64,000 bases of DNA from contig NC_037265.1 in NCBI RefSeq assembly GCF_000002425.4, positions 4,090,814 through 4,154,813 of the forward strand. Direction: 5' to 3'. This DNA comes from Physcomitrium patens (taxonomy: Eukaryota; Streptophyta; Bryopsida; Funariales; Funariaceae). A program made the position numbers and the translations under genes. Shown piece after piece: positions 1 through 11,976 of this stretch (position 1 is its first letter; each line of letters begins with the position of its first letter). A model generated the notes under the pieces. The model was not told the DNA's origin, ran no database searches, and saw only the letters and a list, made by a program, of their open reading frames with translations.

Positions 1-3000
1 ATCAAAGCTGGACAATCCGTTGCTTCAATGCACCAAGTTCCGAAGGAGTTTGTTTCAACACTCTCCGTTCTCCAAGATAAGGTCAATATATATCATACGT
101 CATTTTTCACATTATTTTACTCATACTGTTTGAGTCCTGGAGTCGGCTTGAAGGTGTTTTGATGGGAAGTGGCTCTAAATTTCATGGAACGTGAATTTTC
201 TTTACAAGGTCTAGAATTTTGAATGGGTTATTTGCTGAAAACCAGTGGTTTGGTTGCATATGATCTACGTCTTCATGCTCTTACATCTTAATAGCTCCTG
301 GTATACACGAAATCGTAGATTTAATTGTTCGTGGTCAAGCGTCAAGTGTATATATCCATCACTTAGTTCTAAATCGGGAAGCTTTTTCTTACCCATATGA
401 CTTTTCGAGTATGTGTCAGGCAAGTTTCTGGTCGTTCAAGGATTTGGAGGTGGTCTTTCTAGAGGAATTTGGGAAAGACGTTAAAGAGCTGTGAGTTGGA
501 TTATTTGCTAGTGGTGGTTTCATACTTTAGGAATTTGGGTTTCACATTTTGGTCAACTAGCAGTAAAAGCATTTAGTCCAAAATTGTAATATTTGTCTTA
601 GCTATGAAACAGTTTTTTATATATTGTACTTGGTTAGTTGGATAATTTACTCTCAACGTTTGGCCTTGACTGTGCTTCTGGAATTCAAAGAACTAATTTT
701 TTTTGCAAGCTACAGGTTTGAAGCATTTGATGAGCAACCGATTGCCGCCGCATCGCTTGCACAAGTGCACCGAGGTTTTCTTAAAAATGGTCAAGAAGTT
801 GCTGTTAAGGTGAGTTATTGAGCTCTATATGTATTTCATTTCATGTGCCATCTGATGCGGGTGTGTGTGTGTGTGGAAAGTGCAATAGAATTATGAACTT
901 GGTGTGTTCTTTGGTGCGTGAATCTGATTTCATTAGGCACTCGGCAGGTGCAATATCCAGGTTTGCAGAAACAGTTTGCAACCGACATTGCCACAATGGC
1001 ATTTCTCTCCAAGGCTCTTGCTTGGGTACTGTTTTACTTCGCCATATTTAAATTACACCAAAATAATTGGTGGCTGATTATATCCTCCTTAACACATACA
1101 CATTTGTTTTATATATATATACACATACATACAGACATACGATTTCTATTTCTTTTTTAAAATGTGGTTCTCATTTTTGTAAGATTAAGAATTCGAGGAT
1201 TAATAAAACGCGCAGCGTGCTCAATAATAGCTGATAGTTTAATTTTATTTATTTATTTTTTGTCGTATTGCAGATTTTCCCTGATTATCAATTTGAGTGG
1301 CTAGTGGGAGAATTTGAAAAGAATGTAGTGAGAGAGCTCGGTAAGTGATGCGGCTCCAACAGACAGATTTAGTACTACACACATATGTGTAACACTCATC
1401 GAAATTGTGCTCTTTAAAATTTGTTCATGCTCTATCATATACCATGCTTTTTCGACGATTTGGATACTCCTGTAATAGATATGCCTTAACAACAATGATG
1501 CGATTCTGTGAATCATTTTGTTTTCTGAAGGGATTAAACGTTGCATCGTTTATAACCTTGAAATGAATGGTCCAGATTTTACTCAGGAAGCAGACAATGC
1601 AGATAGAACTGCTAAGAGCTTTGCCCACAACCGGAATGTTCGTATTCCACGTATTTTCAGGGTGAGCATCACCTTGTGTTTGGATATGTTTCTGTTTGCT
1701 CAAAATTAGGTAGGAAGACATGAGCATTATAACTTTTCTTCTCGATTCAATTTGCTGTTCTTGCCATGTCTATACTATTTTTAAATTTTTTGAATGTTTT
1801 AGGATCTGATCATCATTGTTAGATGAGTATTATGTTTGTTCATTTTCATTATTCTAGTGCAGGAATTATCAACAAAAAGGGTCCTGACCATGGAGTTCAT
1901 GGAAGGGTGCAAGGTAGGTACTGATGTGAAGTAAAATCTGCTGTTATAGGGCGTAGTATTGAATGCGCTTCTTTGTAATAATGAGCTTTCAAAGATGTTT
2001 TATGTATGATTAGTTATTGACTCGGAAAGGATGTGAAATGACCCCAATTGTTGAAGGTTCCATCAACGAGTATGACATAGATTGGCGTGATAGATCATTT
2101 CTAGCCTACCTGTTTCTATCCAGCTACCCTTGTGAGAACATGTAATTACCTTGCATTTGTGACTTGGTTCAATCGGATCTTATCGAAGTTATGATATGGT
2201 GAGGGATGACGTCAAATATGAAGGTCAATCTTCTTTGGGGATAATTGGTTGATCATGGTGGTGTTCCGTGCAGATTGATGATATCAAAAGTTTAGAGAAA
2301 GCAGGAGTTGACCCCAAGGAGGTAGTCACTTGCATATGAGTTCTTTTGACTTTCGAGTTCTTTGATGCACTGGAAAACGATACAAACGAGTAGTAATGAA
2401 GATGCTGTCCAAGTGTTGCACTTTAATGATTCGCTTTCAGAGCGCGTAATGAAGACTAATAGGGTAAAATGGACAGGTGGCTTCTCTGTTGGCGGCCATT
2501 TTTGCGGAGATGATATTTTGCCATGGGTTTGTGCACGGCGATCCTCATCCTGGAAATCTTTTGGTGCACAGAGATCCCTCCCGTTCAGGGAAACACAATT
2601 TTGATATTGGTGAGTTTTTCTTTCATCCTGTGCATACAACTGTTTGCCATTCTTAATGGGGTCTCGTTAATACTTAGTCCTATCAATTAGTATATTCTTC
2701 GATTGTGCACATATTCTGAATTGCTGAAAGAGGATCCAGACATGTGATGAAGTTTAGTATTGTATTTGTATTATACAGATACACCAGAGGCTATTTTGGT
2801 TTGTGACACGAACGTTTCTAATAAATATTTGCGTTTTAGGGTGAATCTGAGGAAATTTTGAGGTATGATTTTCTGCAGTTATATTAGACCACGGACTATA
2901 CAGAGAACTTGGCGAGAAATTTCGTACCAACTACTGCCGGTTATGGCGGGCTCTCATCCTTCTTGATGCGGATGAAATATCAGAGACTGGCAGAAATTTA

Positions 3001-4390
3001 GGAGCAGGACAGTATGCTCGCTATTTGCCTGTCATATTTACTGGTCGGGCCATATCAAGGTATGAGGACTTCTCTGAGTTAATTATGCTGTTCAGGTCCA
3101 TCAAGTGTCCAAGGTCATCTATATGTGTAGGCGGAGAGATCCCAGTTGTCAGTACCAGATCATAGATCCCCATATATGCTGATGAAATCACTTATTTGTT
3201 TCTTATTTTTTTAGTCTTTTCCAACAACAATTCTAAGCATTTTCTGGTATTCAACATTAAGAAAGGTTTGTTTTGGACATATGTAGCAAGTCCTCATTTG
3301 GTCAATTAATGACTCCGGAAGAAGCAAAGGTGTTGAAAGAGGACGTGAGACGTTTCACTATGGGTGACGTGTCAGAATGGTTGCAAGGTTTAGATCGCGA
3401 GTTCCTCACTGTGCTACGAACAGAGTAGGCCCATCCTAGACCTGGCTTACTGTGGACATGGCTTAGAGTTCTTTTTCCTCGTTCATTTCCTTTCTTTTCT
3501 TTCTTTCTTCCTCCTCCTTTTTCTTTTATTTATTCAGTTGTATTTGGTCTATGCAATCGTCTGTTATTCACTGGTGTCCAGACACTGTCAATGTTGTTTA
3601 TGATTGCGAGTGTTTACCGGAAACTCCTATTGAGTGGCCTGGCATGCTGTTGGTTGATCATTTAATATCATGCTTTTTGTTGGTCTACGATTGGGCTAGC
3701 TGCATCCTTTATCCTAGACTTATACCTACTCAGTTGTATTTATTTTATGTGCCTCCTTTGTGTTGTTCGACAGTAATTTGGTGAGGTCGATAGCTTATAG
3801 ATTGGGGGCAACTCGCAAAACTTGTCTTATGGCATATGTCAAGAATGCTGTCAGTGGCTTGTCACTTGGACATCCTGGGAGCCCAGGTGAGTTTCTCGTT
3901 CGCCTCACTTGCAGATGGTGTTTAGGGTTGCTGGACACCCATCTTGTAAGGTAATCTGGATATTATCTGCAGTTGATATTACTTTATCTTCTGAGAAGTT
4001 ATAATAGTTTCTTGTGCAAACCGTATAGCCTTGACTATGAGCAAATCATTTGCAGACCTTTACGAGCAGGGGCTTCTAGCTTATACAAAGGCAAAATTTG
4101 ATTATGCTAATCTACGAATACGTCTGGGTAAGTAGTCACCTCAAATGTCTGCTTTGTTAAAACACCTAATGTTACCCCTAAACACTTCTCATTTTGAGCT
4201 TTCTGTCTTCGAGTCAATGTTTCAAGTTCTTATAATGTGGTGCTCAGCAAGTGCATGGTGTGGCTTTACAGAGTTTTTTGAATTTCTGATTGCTGCATAC
4301 CAGTGGTACGGGGCGTTGTCTCGTTTAAAAGCCCGAATTTACTGCAACTTGTCTTTAAAGCGTTTGATGAACATCTCAGTTAGTAGTTAG
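1..4390 (+). CDS. ABC1 atypical kinase (ADCK1/ATH9-like), 5'-truncated by window edge
   Basis: Member of the ABC1/UbiB atypical kinase family. In plants these act in plastids or mitochondria and affect quinone and lipid metabolism; the substrate here is unknown. My reading gives 14 exons: 1-81, 420-490, 716-809, 948-1025, 1274-1340, 1576-1661, 1863-1913, 2274-2321, 2477-2609, 2879-3059, 3287-3424, 3774-3886, 4056-4127, 4272-4390. All phases match, giving 443 residues. Hallmarks seen: KAGQ (KxGQ motif) at the very start, the AAAS loop in exon 3 (replacing a glycine-rich loop), VAVKVQYPG with the ATP-binding lysine, [15 protein letters not shown] in exon 9 and the DHG metal-binding motif in exon 10. 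The overall sequence resembles Arabidopsis ATH9 and animal ADCK1 more than other ABC1Ks. The N-terminus and any transit peptide lie outside the window. The last exon ([13 protein letters not shown] to TAG at 4388) is the least certain; without it the frame stops shortly after 4127. Confidence 0.88.
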
Positions 4391-5205
4391 GATTGGTCTG
4401 CTTTGAAACAGTGGTTCAATCACTTCTGATTCTTGCATTAGAATTGAAACTTTTACCCATTTGTCACAAAATAATAATTTATGACGAAATTGATTATTTC
4501 TATTATTTACTGTAAGATCCCGAAATGTTTTCTTTGAGGATTTGTAAATTTGGGTGCACGTTTTAGTGATAAAAGCATTGAACTTTAATTCAAATTTTTA
4601 GTGAGACTAGGTTTATTTGAGTTCTTGGGTTTTAGTTAATTTGTAATTCATTGTGTTGATGCAAAAATACTTTATGCTCGTCTTCTAGACCAAACGACAA
4701 CAAATCTTTCTAGTTGCAATCCTTTCCTTCAAAACTTCTACATTCTTGTGCATGTACTTTAGGATTTTGACAAAACATTGTGAAATTCATGAACAATAAA
4801 ATGATTGCCATCTTGAATAATAAAAACAACACATTTTGAAAGGATAAAATATTAATTAGAACCCAAATACCATAAATCGAAGAAAAGGTGAATAAAGTGA
4901 TTGTTCATACTTATCATAAAGATGACAAAAATATTCTCAATGGTTTGGAATCACTTCTAATAATATTTTGTAGGGTTCTCTTACAAAAATATCTATGCTA
5001 ATTTGAATACTAAGGATATCTAATGTAATAATAGCTCCTTATGAACTATATTGCTACTTTTTTGTGACATAGTGCTCTCATTGAGTCGGAATAGAATCTA
5101 TCAAGATATTTTTTTTAGAATAGGGAAGGATTTAGGAAAAAGTGGGCGCAAACCAAGTACAGTAATGATGGATGACGGGGAATACATCACAAACCACTTG
5201 CCTAG

Positions 5206-5345
5206 AAATTCCACCAATGTGGCATTCTATGTCAATGACATGACTTGAATTAGACAGATTAGTGTGTAGTTACAAAAAATTCCACCAACATCGCATTCTA
5301 TGTCATTGACTTGACTTGAGCTAGGCAGATTAGTGTGTAGTCACA
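5206..5345. repeat. 71-bp imperfect tandem duplication
   Basis: Two adjacent copies with a period of 71 bp. Both contain the core ATTCCACCAA, then GCATTCTATGTCA, then CAGATTAGTGTGTAGT, and differ at scattered positions. No coding sense is visible. Confidence 0.7.
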
Positions 5346-8300
5346 GACTTCAAAGTGCATCACAATCGCTTTGATATTAAACTGATACATCCACAAAGTT
5401 ATTAGTAGTGAAATTTCAAAAAATAAGGCAACAGAATTTGATCCCCTATCAAACTATTCTATTGATCAAGACAATCAAAAAAGCTTTGGTTTCATTAATC
5501 TTTTGGCATTCATTAGATTCAATTTGAAAAGGTTCATGTGAATCATAGACCATACCATGCACTAAATTCAATAGTAGATTTAAACCGTTAGAGTCTGTCA
5601 CTTGTGCAATTTTAGTTAAGGACAATTGAAGACATTACTAAATGTCTTGAAGTTTTGAAACGAGTCATCGAGGAGAAGGGGACATGACTAATATTGAACC
5701 AGAATTTTTCAATCCTTTCTTTTTCTATAGCTTCTTCCAGCTGCCTCCGTAAACAAAACAAATATGAGCATTCAAACAAGTCAAAGATTAAATATAAAAA
5801 GAATCAAAGAAAGAAACAAAAGAAACCACACAAGCAACACAAGGTTAATAGGCTAATGACTTTGGGCATCACATTATGCTTACTGATAGTTATGCCAATA
5901 AGTAGTGAGATATTTAGAGATAGTAGACCTAAATATCTGATGAAAATATAATACTTAATATATAGATGGGATTGAGGAAGTATATAACCTTTTCAACCGA
6001 ATTATATATGGAATTTGCCTTTGGCTTGGTACTCCACACTAGCAAAGCCACAATTATTGCAAGCAAAGGAAAATAATATCATGTGACAATTTTTAATAAG
6101 GCCATCATAAATAACCATAAGTATTTTAGTACAATTACAATACTACCTTACTTCTCCTCAACTTTAATCGCAGTTTGTTGTGGAGCTGGGATAACTTTTT
6201 TTTACCTCACCTATAAAAAGCCCACAAAAATCATAAGTTTCATAATTCCAGAATATAACAAAATCCAAACATTAAACAAAAAAAGAGATCTCGAAGCAAA
6301 ACGGCATTACAAGGTTTTTTTGACCTTTGAACTTATGACACCTACCATATCTTAGAGATGTAAAAAACATCCTTGAACGCAATCAAGAAACGTGATGAAT
6401 GTAAAGGCTTTATTTACTCTATAGAAGACAAGAAGCATAACTTAGTTATAGCTCTCACTTTATCTATCAAATTTTACTAGCCTAAGCTATAACTTAAAAT
6501 AACACTCACCCTATTCACAATTAATAACCTCAACAGATCCATTCTATGTCACAAGACAGTTGGAAGCAAATGTTAATTCCACAATTTTTCCACTTGGTGC
6601 TTATTGATTGCTTCACAATATTTATTATAGAGAGGTTAATACATATTAGAAGAATTGAGGCTATAATAAAAATGATTATAATCCATATTCTTTCAAACAT
6701 ATGCCATGTAAGATCTAAACAAAAACTAAAGGACTTGCAAACAACTAGGCACCTAATCCACTTACAACTAATTTGTAAAATGGGTTGAAAACAATCCCAT
6801 GTTTACAAATTGACAATTCAATGCTTCATATTTGAATCAAGTAGCCGATACACACAAAATCCTCTTTTCACTCTAAAATTGAGACTCACATGTTCTGCAT
6901 ATAAATAATTATAAATTTATCAATGATGGTTCTCCAATAAATAATACCTTCATCAGCAACCATTGAAGAAATACATAAGTTTCAACCACTGACATCAAAT
7001 TACCAAGAATTATACATTCTTAAAAATCCTTAAACAATTCATCGGTTAAAAATTAATACAATCAAGCAAAAGATTTTGTTAGCATAAACTAAAAATTTTG
7101 AATTCAAAAAAAGAATACAATCTTTCACACAAATATGTTAGGATTGGGAGATATTACTTAAGTCCAATTAAAGTACATTAGAATCCAATGGAACCTTTGA
7201 ATTGAAGAAAGAGCCGAAGTATTAAAAAAATCTAAAAAAAAAGTAATTTCTTGCATCAAGAGATAACTACATAATTTTATAGTAGTTTCCATAAATAGCT
7301 TCTTTAAGAAGAAATACATAGAAAAAAAGAAAACAAAATAAAATTCAAAAGATAGCTTCTATATAGGAGTGCGTACATATAATAATTTACAAACATCTCA
7401 CTATCTTAAAATTTTGTAAATGATCCAGTCCAATACAGTGATTAAAATAAAAAAATAGTTCAAACACTTCTCTTTCAAAATTCTAAAAGTTGGAAAATTT
7501 TACTTGTAATTTGATAGTTGGGAGAAGAAACTTCACAAAGCAAGGTTCTAATTGAGGACAACAAGCAACCTCTCATCAACTTGGAAATCAGCATTTTGCC
7601 TCTTATTTCCAATGGGAATGTGCTTTTAACATCTCCATCCTTAGAGTGCTAGCTGCCTCTAGAATAAAATATAAAAGAAATTATTCAAAGAGTTTACTTA
7701 GATTAATACTACAATATATTACAAAGTTCAGCTCAAGTCGCTCGGATGATATTGCTGCTGAAGTAGTGAGCAAAAATAATTCAAGCACTACTTCAATCTA
7801 TCCACTCCTCTATAAAAGACATCAATATAATAAGCTATATATTGCATCAATCACCCTCTCTTTCTACCTTAACTTCATAAAAAGATTTATGGTTCAATTC
7901 AACGACTTCCAAAGACCTCAAAACATCCAAAACCCAAAAGATACCCCCACACCATAAATTCAACCATTACTAATTAGAAAAAAGCTTATTTTTCAATGGA
8001 AACAACATGAAATCAAAAGACATAAAATGCACTAGGGCTAGAAAAATTCAACGACAGTAGAACACTTAATTTCCTCAATATAACAAAATCATATTAATAA
8101 ACTTTCTACAATATACTACAAATTAACCAAAACCTCATTGCTTCAATAGCTCAAATCTATACACCATGGCAATCGACACTCTGTTGTCTTGGTTTCATAA
8201 TCTAAACACGATTGCTATGTAAAACTTCAATGAAAAATACAAATGGTGCTCAAAGCTTTTCTTCATAGCTGAGCTCCAATAGAACTGAGCTTAGACGTGA

Positions 8301-10070
8301 CAAGTACCATAGATAAATGGATGGATATCACAATTTATTGAGATGTATTTATCATCATCTTTCCCTCCTCAGGTAGATTACTTCTAGTTGTTTAAAATTG
8401 GCAAGCCAAATCTTGCAACATAAATGCTTCTGTGCTTTGCAGTAGTAACTTTAGGATTTTATTGTTACCGTTGAATTGAACCCTGTATCTTTGTATGAGA
8501 TTAAGACTTTAAAACTTTAAGATTTTATTGTTTAAACTTTAGGATTTTATTGTTACATTTGAGGCAATAATATTTGAGGCAACATTTAGAAGTTAAGTTC
8601 ATTGTGTTGATTGCCTCAAATGTTGGCAAGTTCAACATTGGACCTTGAATTTTATAGATGAAGTTGATGTTGTGCTTTAATTTATGACTTATTTAGTATT
8701 TTCTAAGCGATCTATAAAATCTGATACAGATTTGAAGAGCTAGCTTGCAAATGTTCATTTAAGAAGTAATGTGCAAGTTTCAATATAGAATTAGCCTGCT
8801 TAAATGATTACCTTATCTTCATTGTCATCAGAACAATTGTTATCTGGAAAAGAAGTTCAAAATCGTCACTGCATTTAGATTCGTCTGTTTCAATGATATC
8901 TTTTTTTTCACATAAATCACTAGTAACATGCAGTTATATTTTCATGTCTTAGTTAAAAAAATGATTGTAGAGAAACTTTGAAAGTATATTTCAAATCTTT
9001 GTATGGTTCCAAGTAGTATTGTTCCTACGTCAGAGATTTGCTTGTTCATTATGAGTAGACCTTCCATGAGCTTAACATCATAAAAAATAGATGTGCTGAT
9101 CTATAGATATTGATGTAGGTTTATGGTATATATGACACCAATAAGCATAGTTGAAGGTTAATGGATGGGTTTGTATTGTGTGATATTTTCAACTTTCTTA
9201 TTTTAAATAGGTGTTTGAAAAAAAAATTAGGTCATTGATAAGCTAATCATTTTGATAATTGTGACTTCATCATTGTAGTTCTCAACAATGCTGCAAAATC
9301 GACTTATAGATTACACGTGTCTAATGAGCTATCTACTTCAAAGAACACTCCACATTAGGTAAGACCTCTTATAAAGTATAAGAAATTTTTTGAAGCTTAT
9401 CTTCATGAACATGACAAGACTATGAATTTAGAGAGAGAAACATTTTCATTGATATTCTTAAGATTGATAACTAAAGAGTTGATGTTTACAAGATTGTTAA
9501 CTAAAGAGCAATACAAATGAGTACCCATTTATGCTAGTTTATTTGCAAATAGAACCAACAATAAGATTATTGAAATCTAATGCAAGACCAATCATGGATT
9601 CATCTAATAACTTAAGATGTTTTGTTTTCAGAAGTCCAAGTTAGCTTTGCTATAGGTGATCGTTTTCTTTCTATGTCAAATAGGTATTTAAATTCCTCTC
9701 GTCTACTTAGTTTTTTGTTTACAAATCAATTTGAATTTTACTTTGCTAGAAATAAATCATTTGCACTTTAATTTTTTTTATGACTTTTAATGCAATCTTG
9801 TCAATACAACTCTTAGTTTATAAATTTGAAGAATGCAAACAATCTATATGTGGCATATTCTTAGAATAACTTATAGAAAAAAGTAATTGTTGTAAGAATT
9901 CTATTAAGAAGCAACTTGTTTCCAACAATTACTATCTATGCAAGAAGAATCTAGACAACACATTCATTGACAAATAGATGACCACTTGTCAATAGCATTT
10001 TCATTTAAAAGAAATGGTTAAGTTGAATTCTTTAGAGAGTTAGTTTTTACATCTTTTGCAAAAGTTTTGC

Positions 10071-10092
10071 ATATATATATATATATATATAT
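10071..10092. repeat. (AT)n microsatellite
   Basis: Uninterrupted AT dinucleotide run of 22 bases in AT-rich intergenic DNA. Confidence 0.9.
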
Positions 10093-11407
10093 CAAAGTGA
10101 CATTGTTATACAAACAATGCTAAAAGATTACTTCAAAAAGAACAAAATTTTAAAAAGAACTATGAAGTGACAATGTTTGGGGATTGAAACATACATGGTC
10201 ATAGCATAACCCAATCCTTTGCCAACACTAATGTGTTTGCAAAACTTATTGCTATTGGGTTCATAACTTGTTTTGTGTCACATGGATTAATTTTATTGAA
10301 GCTAAAAAATACCAGTATTTTTGTGACAATTTTTTTTTCAAAATGACAATATATTCTTCACTTCTGGAAAAAATTAAATAAGTTTATCTTGAGAAAAGAA
10401 AAGAAAAGAAAAAAATAAAAATAAAAAATGATGTTTTTCCAAGAAAGCTTGCAAGAAGTCAATAGAAATACAACACTTCGTTTTAGATGTTGTCAAGCAT
10501 ATATCCACTTCATTTTAGCATCCATTTTAAAAGTTTCTCCTTTCAACACTCTTTGGGCGCTGTATACACCCTTTCAAGGTAGCTTTAAAGTCTCAACTAA
10601 TTTTACAGTTGTGTTGCATTGCATGTGAACTTAAAAATTGTTCTAAGAGGTCATGTGCCAAACCAATACAATTTTGAGAGCTGTATGTACTTCTCATAAG
10701 TCTGTGGTTAGGGTAAAAATTGGTAAAAATGTTCTATATAAAACCAGACTATGGACGCATAGGAAATCAAGATGTTAGAGTTGGAGAAATTCCAAGTTAG
10801 CCATATTATCTAGAGCATCAACGAGCTCCAGAGCTTTAACGGCTGCTTTCAAAGGCTTTCAGAACCTCATTTGATAACTCTGGTATATTTCGTTCCGATG
10901 AAGTGAAATTCTTTGTCGTTTTTATCCAATACGCTTTACACCCTGACTGCACGTCTTATAGAAAAAAGGAACTAAATTACGAGAATTAGAGTACAAAGTG
11001 CCAATCATAATGAACACTTACAAGCACTACAAATTGACTTCTGGTATGGTGTGAGTATGTGACATAAAAGCAGAAGCCTTATTGTAGAATTTTGCGGTGC
11101 ACCATATTAAGCTTTTTAAATACCATAATTGCAGATCTGATTAAAAGATGTCGTTTCTACTTCGGCTCTTCCCCCTCCCTTCCCCTACAGAAGCTTGTAT
11201 GCATCATCGAAACGAAGTGCACGTCGAGTTAAATGTAGGTGTTACTGAGACTTCGCTGCAATTTCGGAGGTGAAGAAACAGTGAACATTCAACAATTGTA
11301 AATGTGACGAGTCTGTAGTCATACATTTTATGACGTTTTGACTCTGAGCTCATCAGACCGATATGCCTAACATTGCATATTTTTCTGCCGAATTCTGATG
11401 TTTAGTC

Positions 11408-11976
11408 TCACTGTCCTAAGTTGCCCGAAGTGACGTTAACGTCGAACGTCCGGGGTCTGTAGATGTCGGGCGGTGGCATCTTCGGCACAACGATCGTTAG
11501 CAGGCCATCTTGGCAGCCTGCAGAGATTTGGTCCAAATTTGCATTCGTCGGCAAATTGAACTTGCGCATGAACTTGCCGGCACTGCGTTCCACCCTCACG
11601 TACTTGACCTCTCCATCTTGCACTGCATCCTCTCGCCTCCGCTCCCCACTTATCTTCAGCACGTTGTCATTCTCCACTTGCACCTGGAAGATTACAGCTT
11701 TGCAATGTTTGACTGGTTACTGCTTGGACGGAATCAAATGGACATAGCCACAAGGATTTGTACAAATCAGTGCTTGGAACGTGCATAAGGATAAAAACAT
11801 CTAAAAAAAACCTGGGCCTATGGTCAAGAACTGATGCAACATTTTCAAAAACGTCTGCTAGACTCGTTTTGATATGTAAATTGTACCTTGATATCCGAAT
11901 GCTTAAGACCAGGCATGTCCGCTACAAAGACGTAGGAGTTTGCGAGCTCCTTAACATCCACAGCTGTGGTCGCCAT
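11408..11976 (-). CDS. Small heat-shock protein, cytosolic class II type (HSP20/alpha-crystallin domain)
   Basis: ATP-independent chaperone that holds unfolding proteins during heat stress, probably cytosolic. Two exons on the minus strand, 11976-11887 and 11683-11408, join in phase 0 to give 121 residues. The ATG at 11976 opens [10 protein letters not shown], like the MAATPADV start of the core region in angiosperm class II proteins. The alpha-crystallin domain follows: [48 protein letters not shown], and the terminal beta-strand [13 protein letters not shown], which is typical of class II. The protein is shorter than the usual 150-160 residues because the N-terminal arm is missing. A potential splice acceptor (TTACAG) lies 9 bases upstream of the ATG with an open frame through it, so an upstream exon could exist, but I could not find one. 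Angiosperm class II genes normally lack this intron. Confidence 0.82.

Larger units (their letters stand above)
4391..11407. other. AT-rich gene-free stretch
   Basis: About 7 kb of strongly AT-rich sequence with no ORF I can connect to a protein family and no clear splice-linked coding blocks. It contains an imperfect 71-bp tandem duplication near 5206-5345, short direct repeats of a TTAGGATTTTATTGTTAC-like sequence near 8450 and 8535, and an (AT)n microsatellite at 10071-10092. It may be old, unrecognisable transposon debris, but the sequence does not prove that. Confidence 0.6.

Noticed and set aside
5694-7957. Several 80-100 codon frames in the AT-rich stretch after the ABC1 kinase
   Set aside because: Lysine/isoleucine-rich products reflecting base composition only; no motifs.
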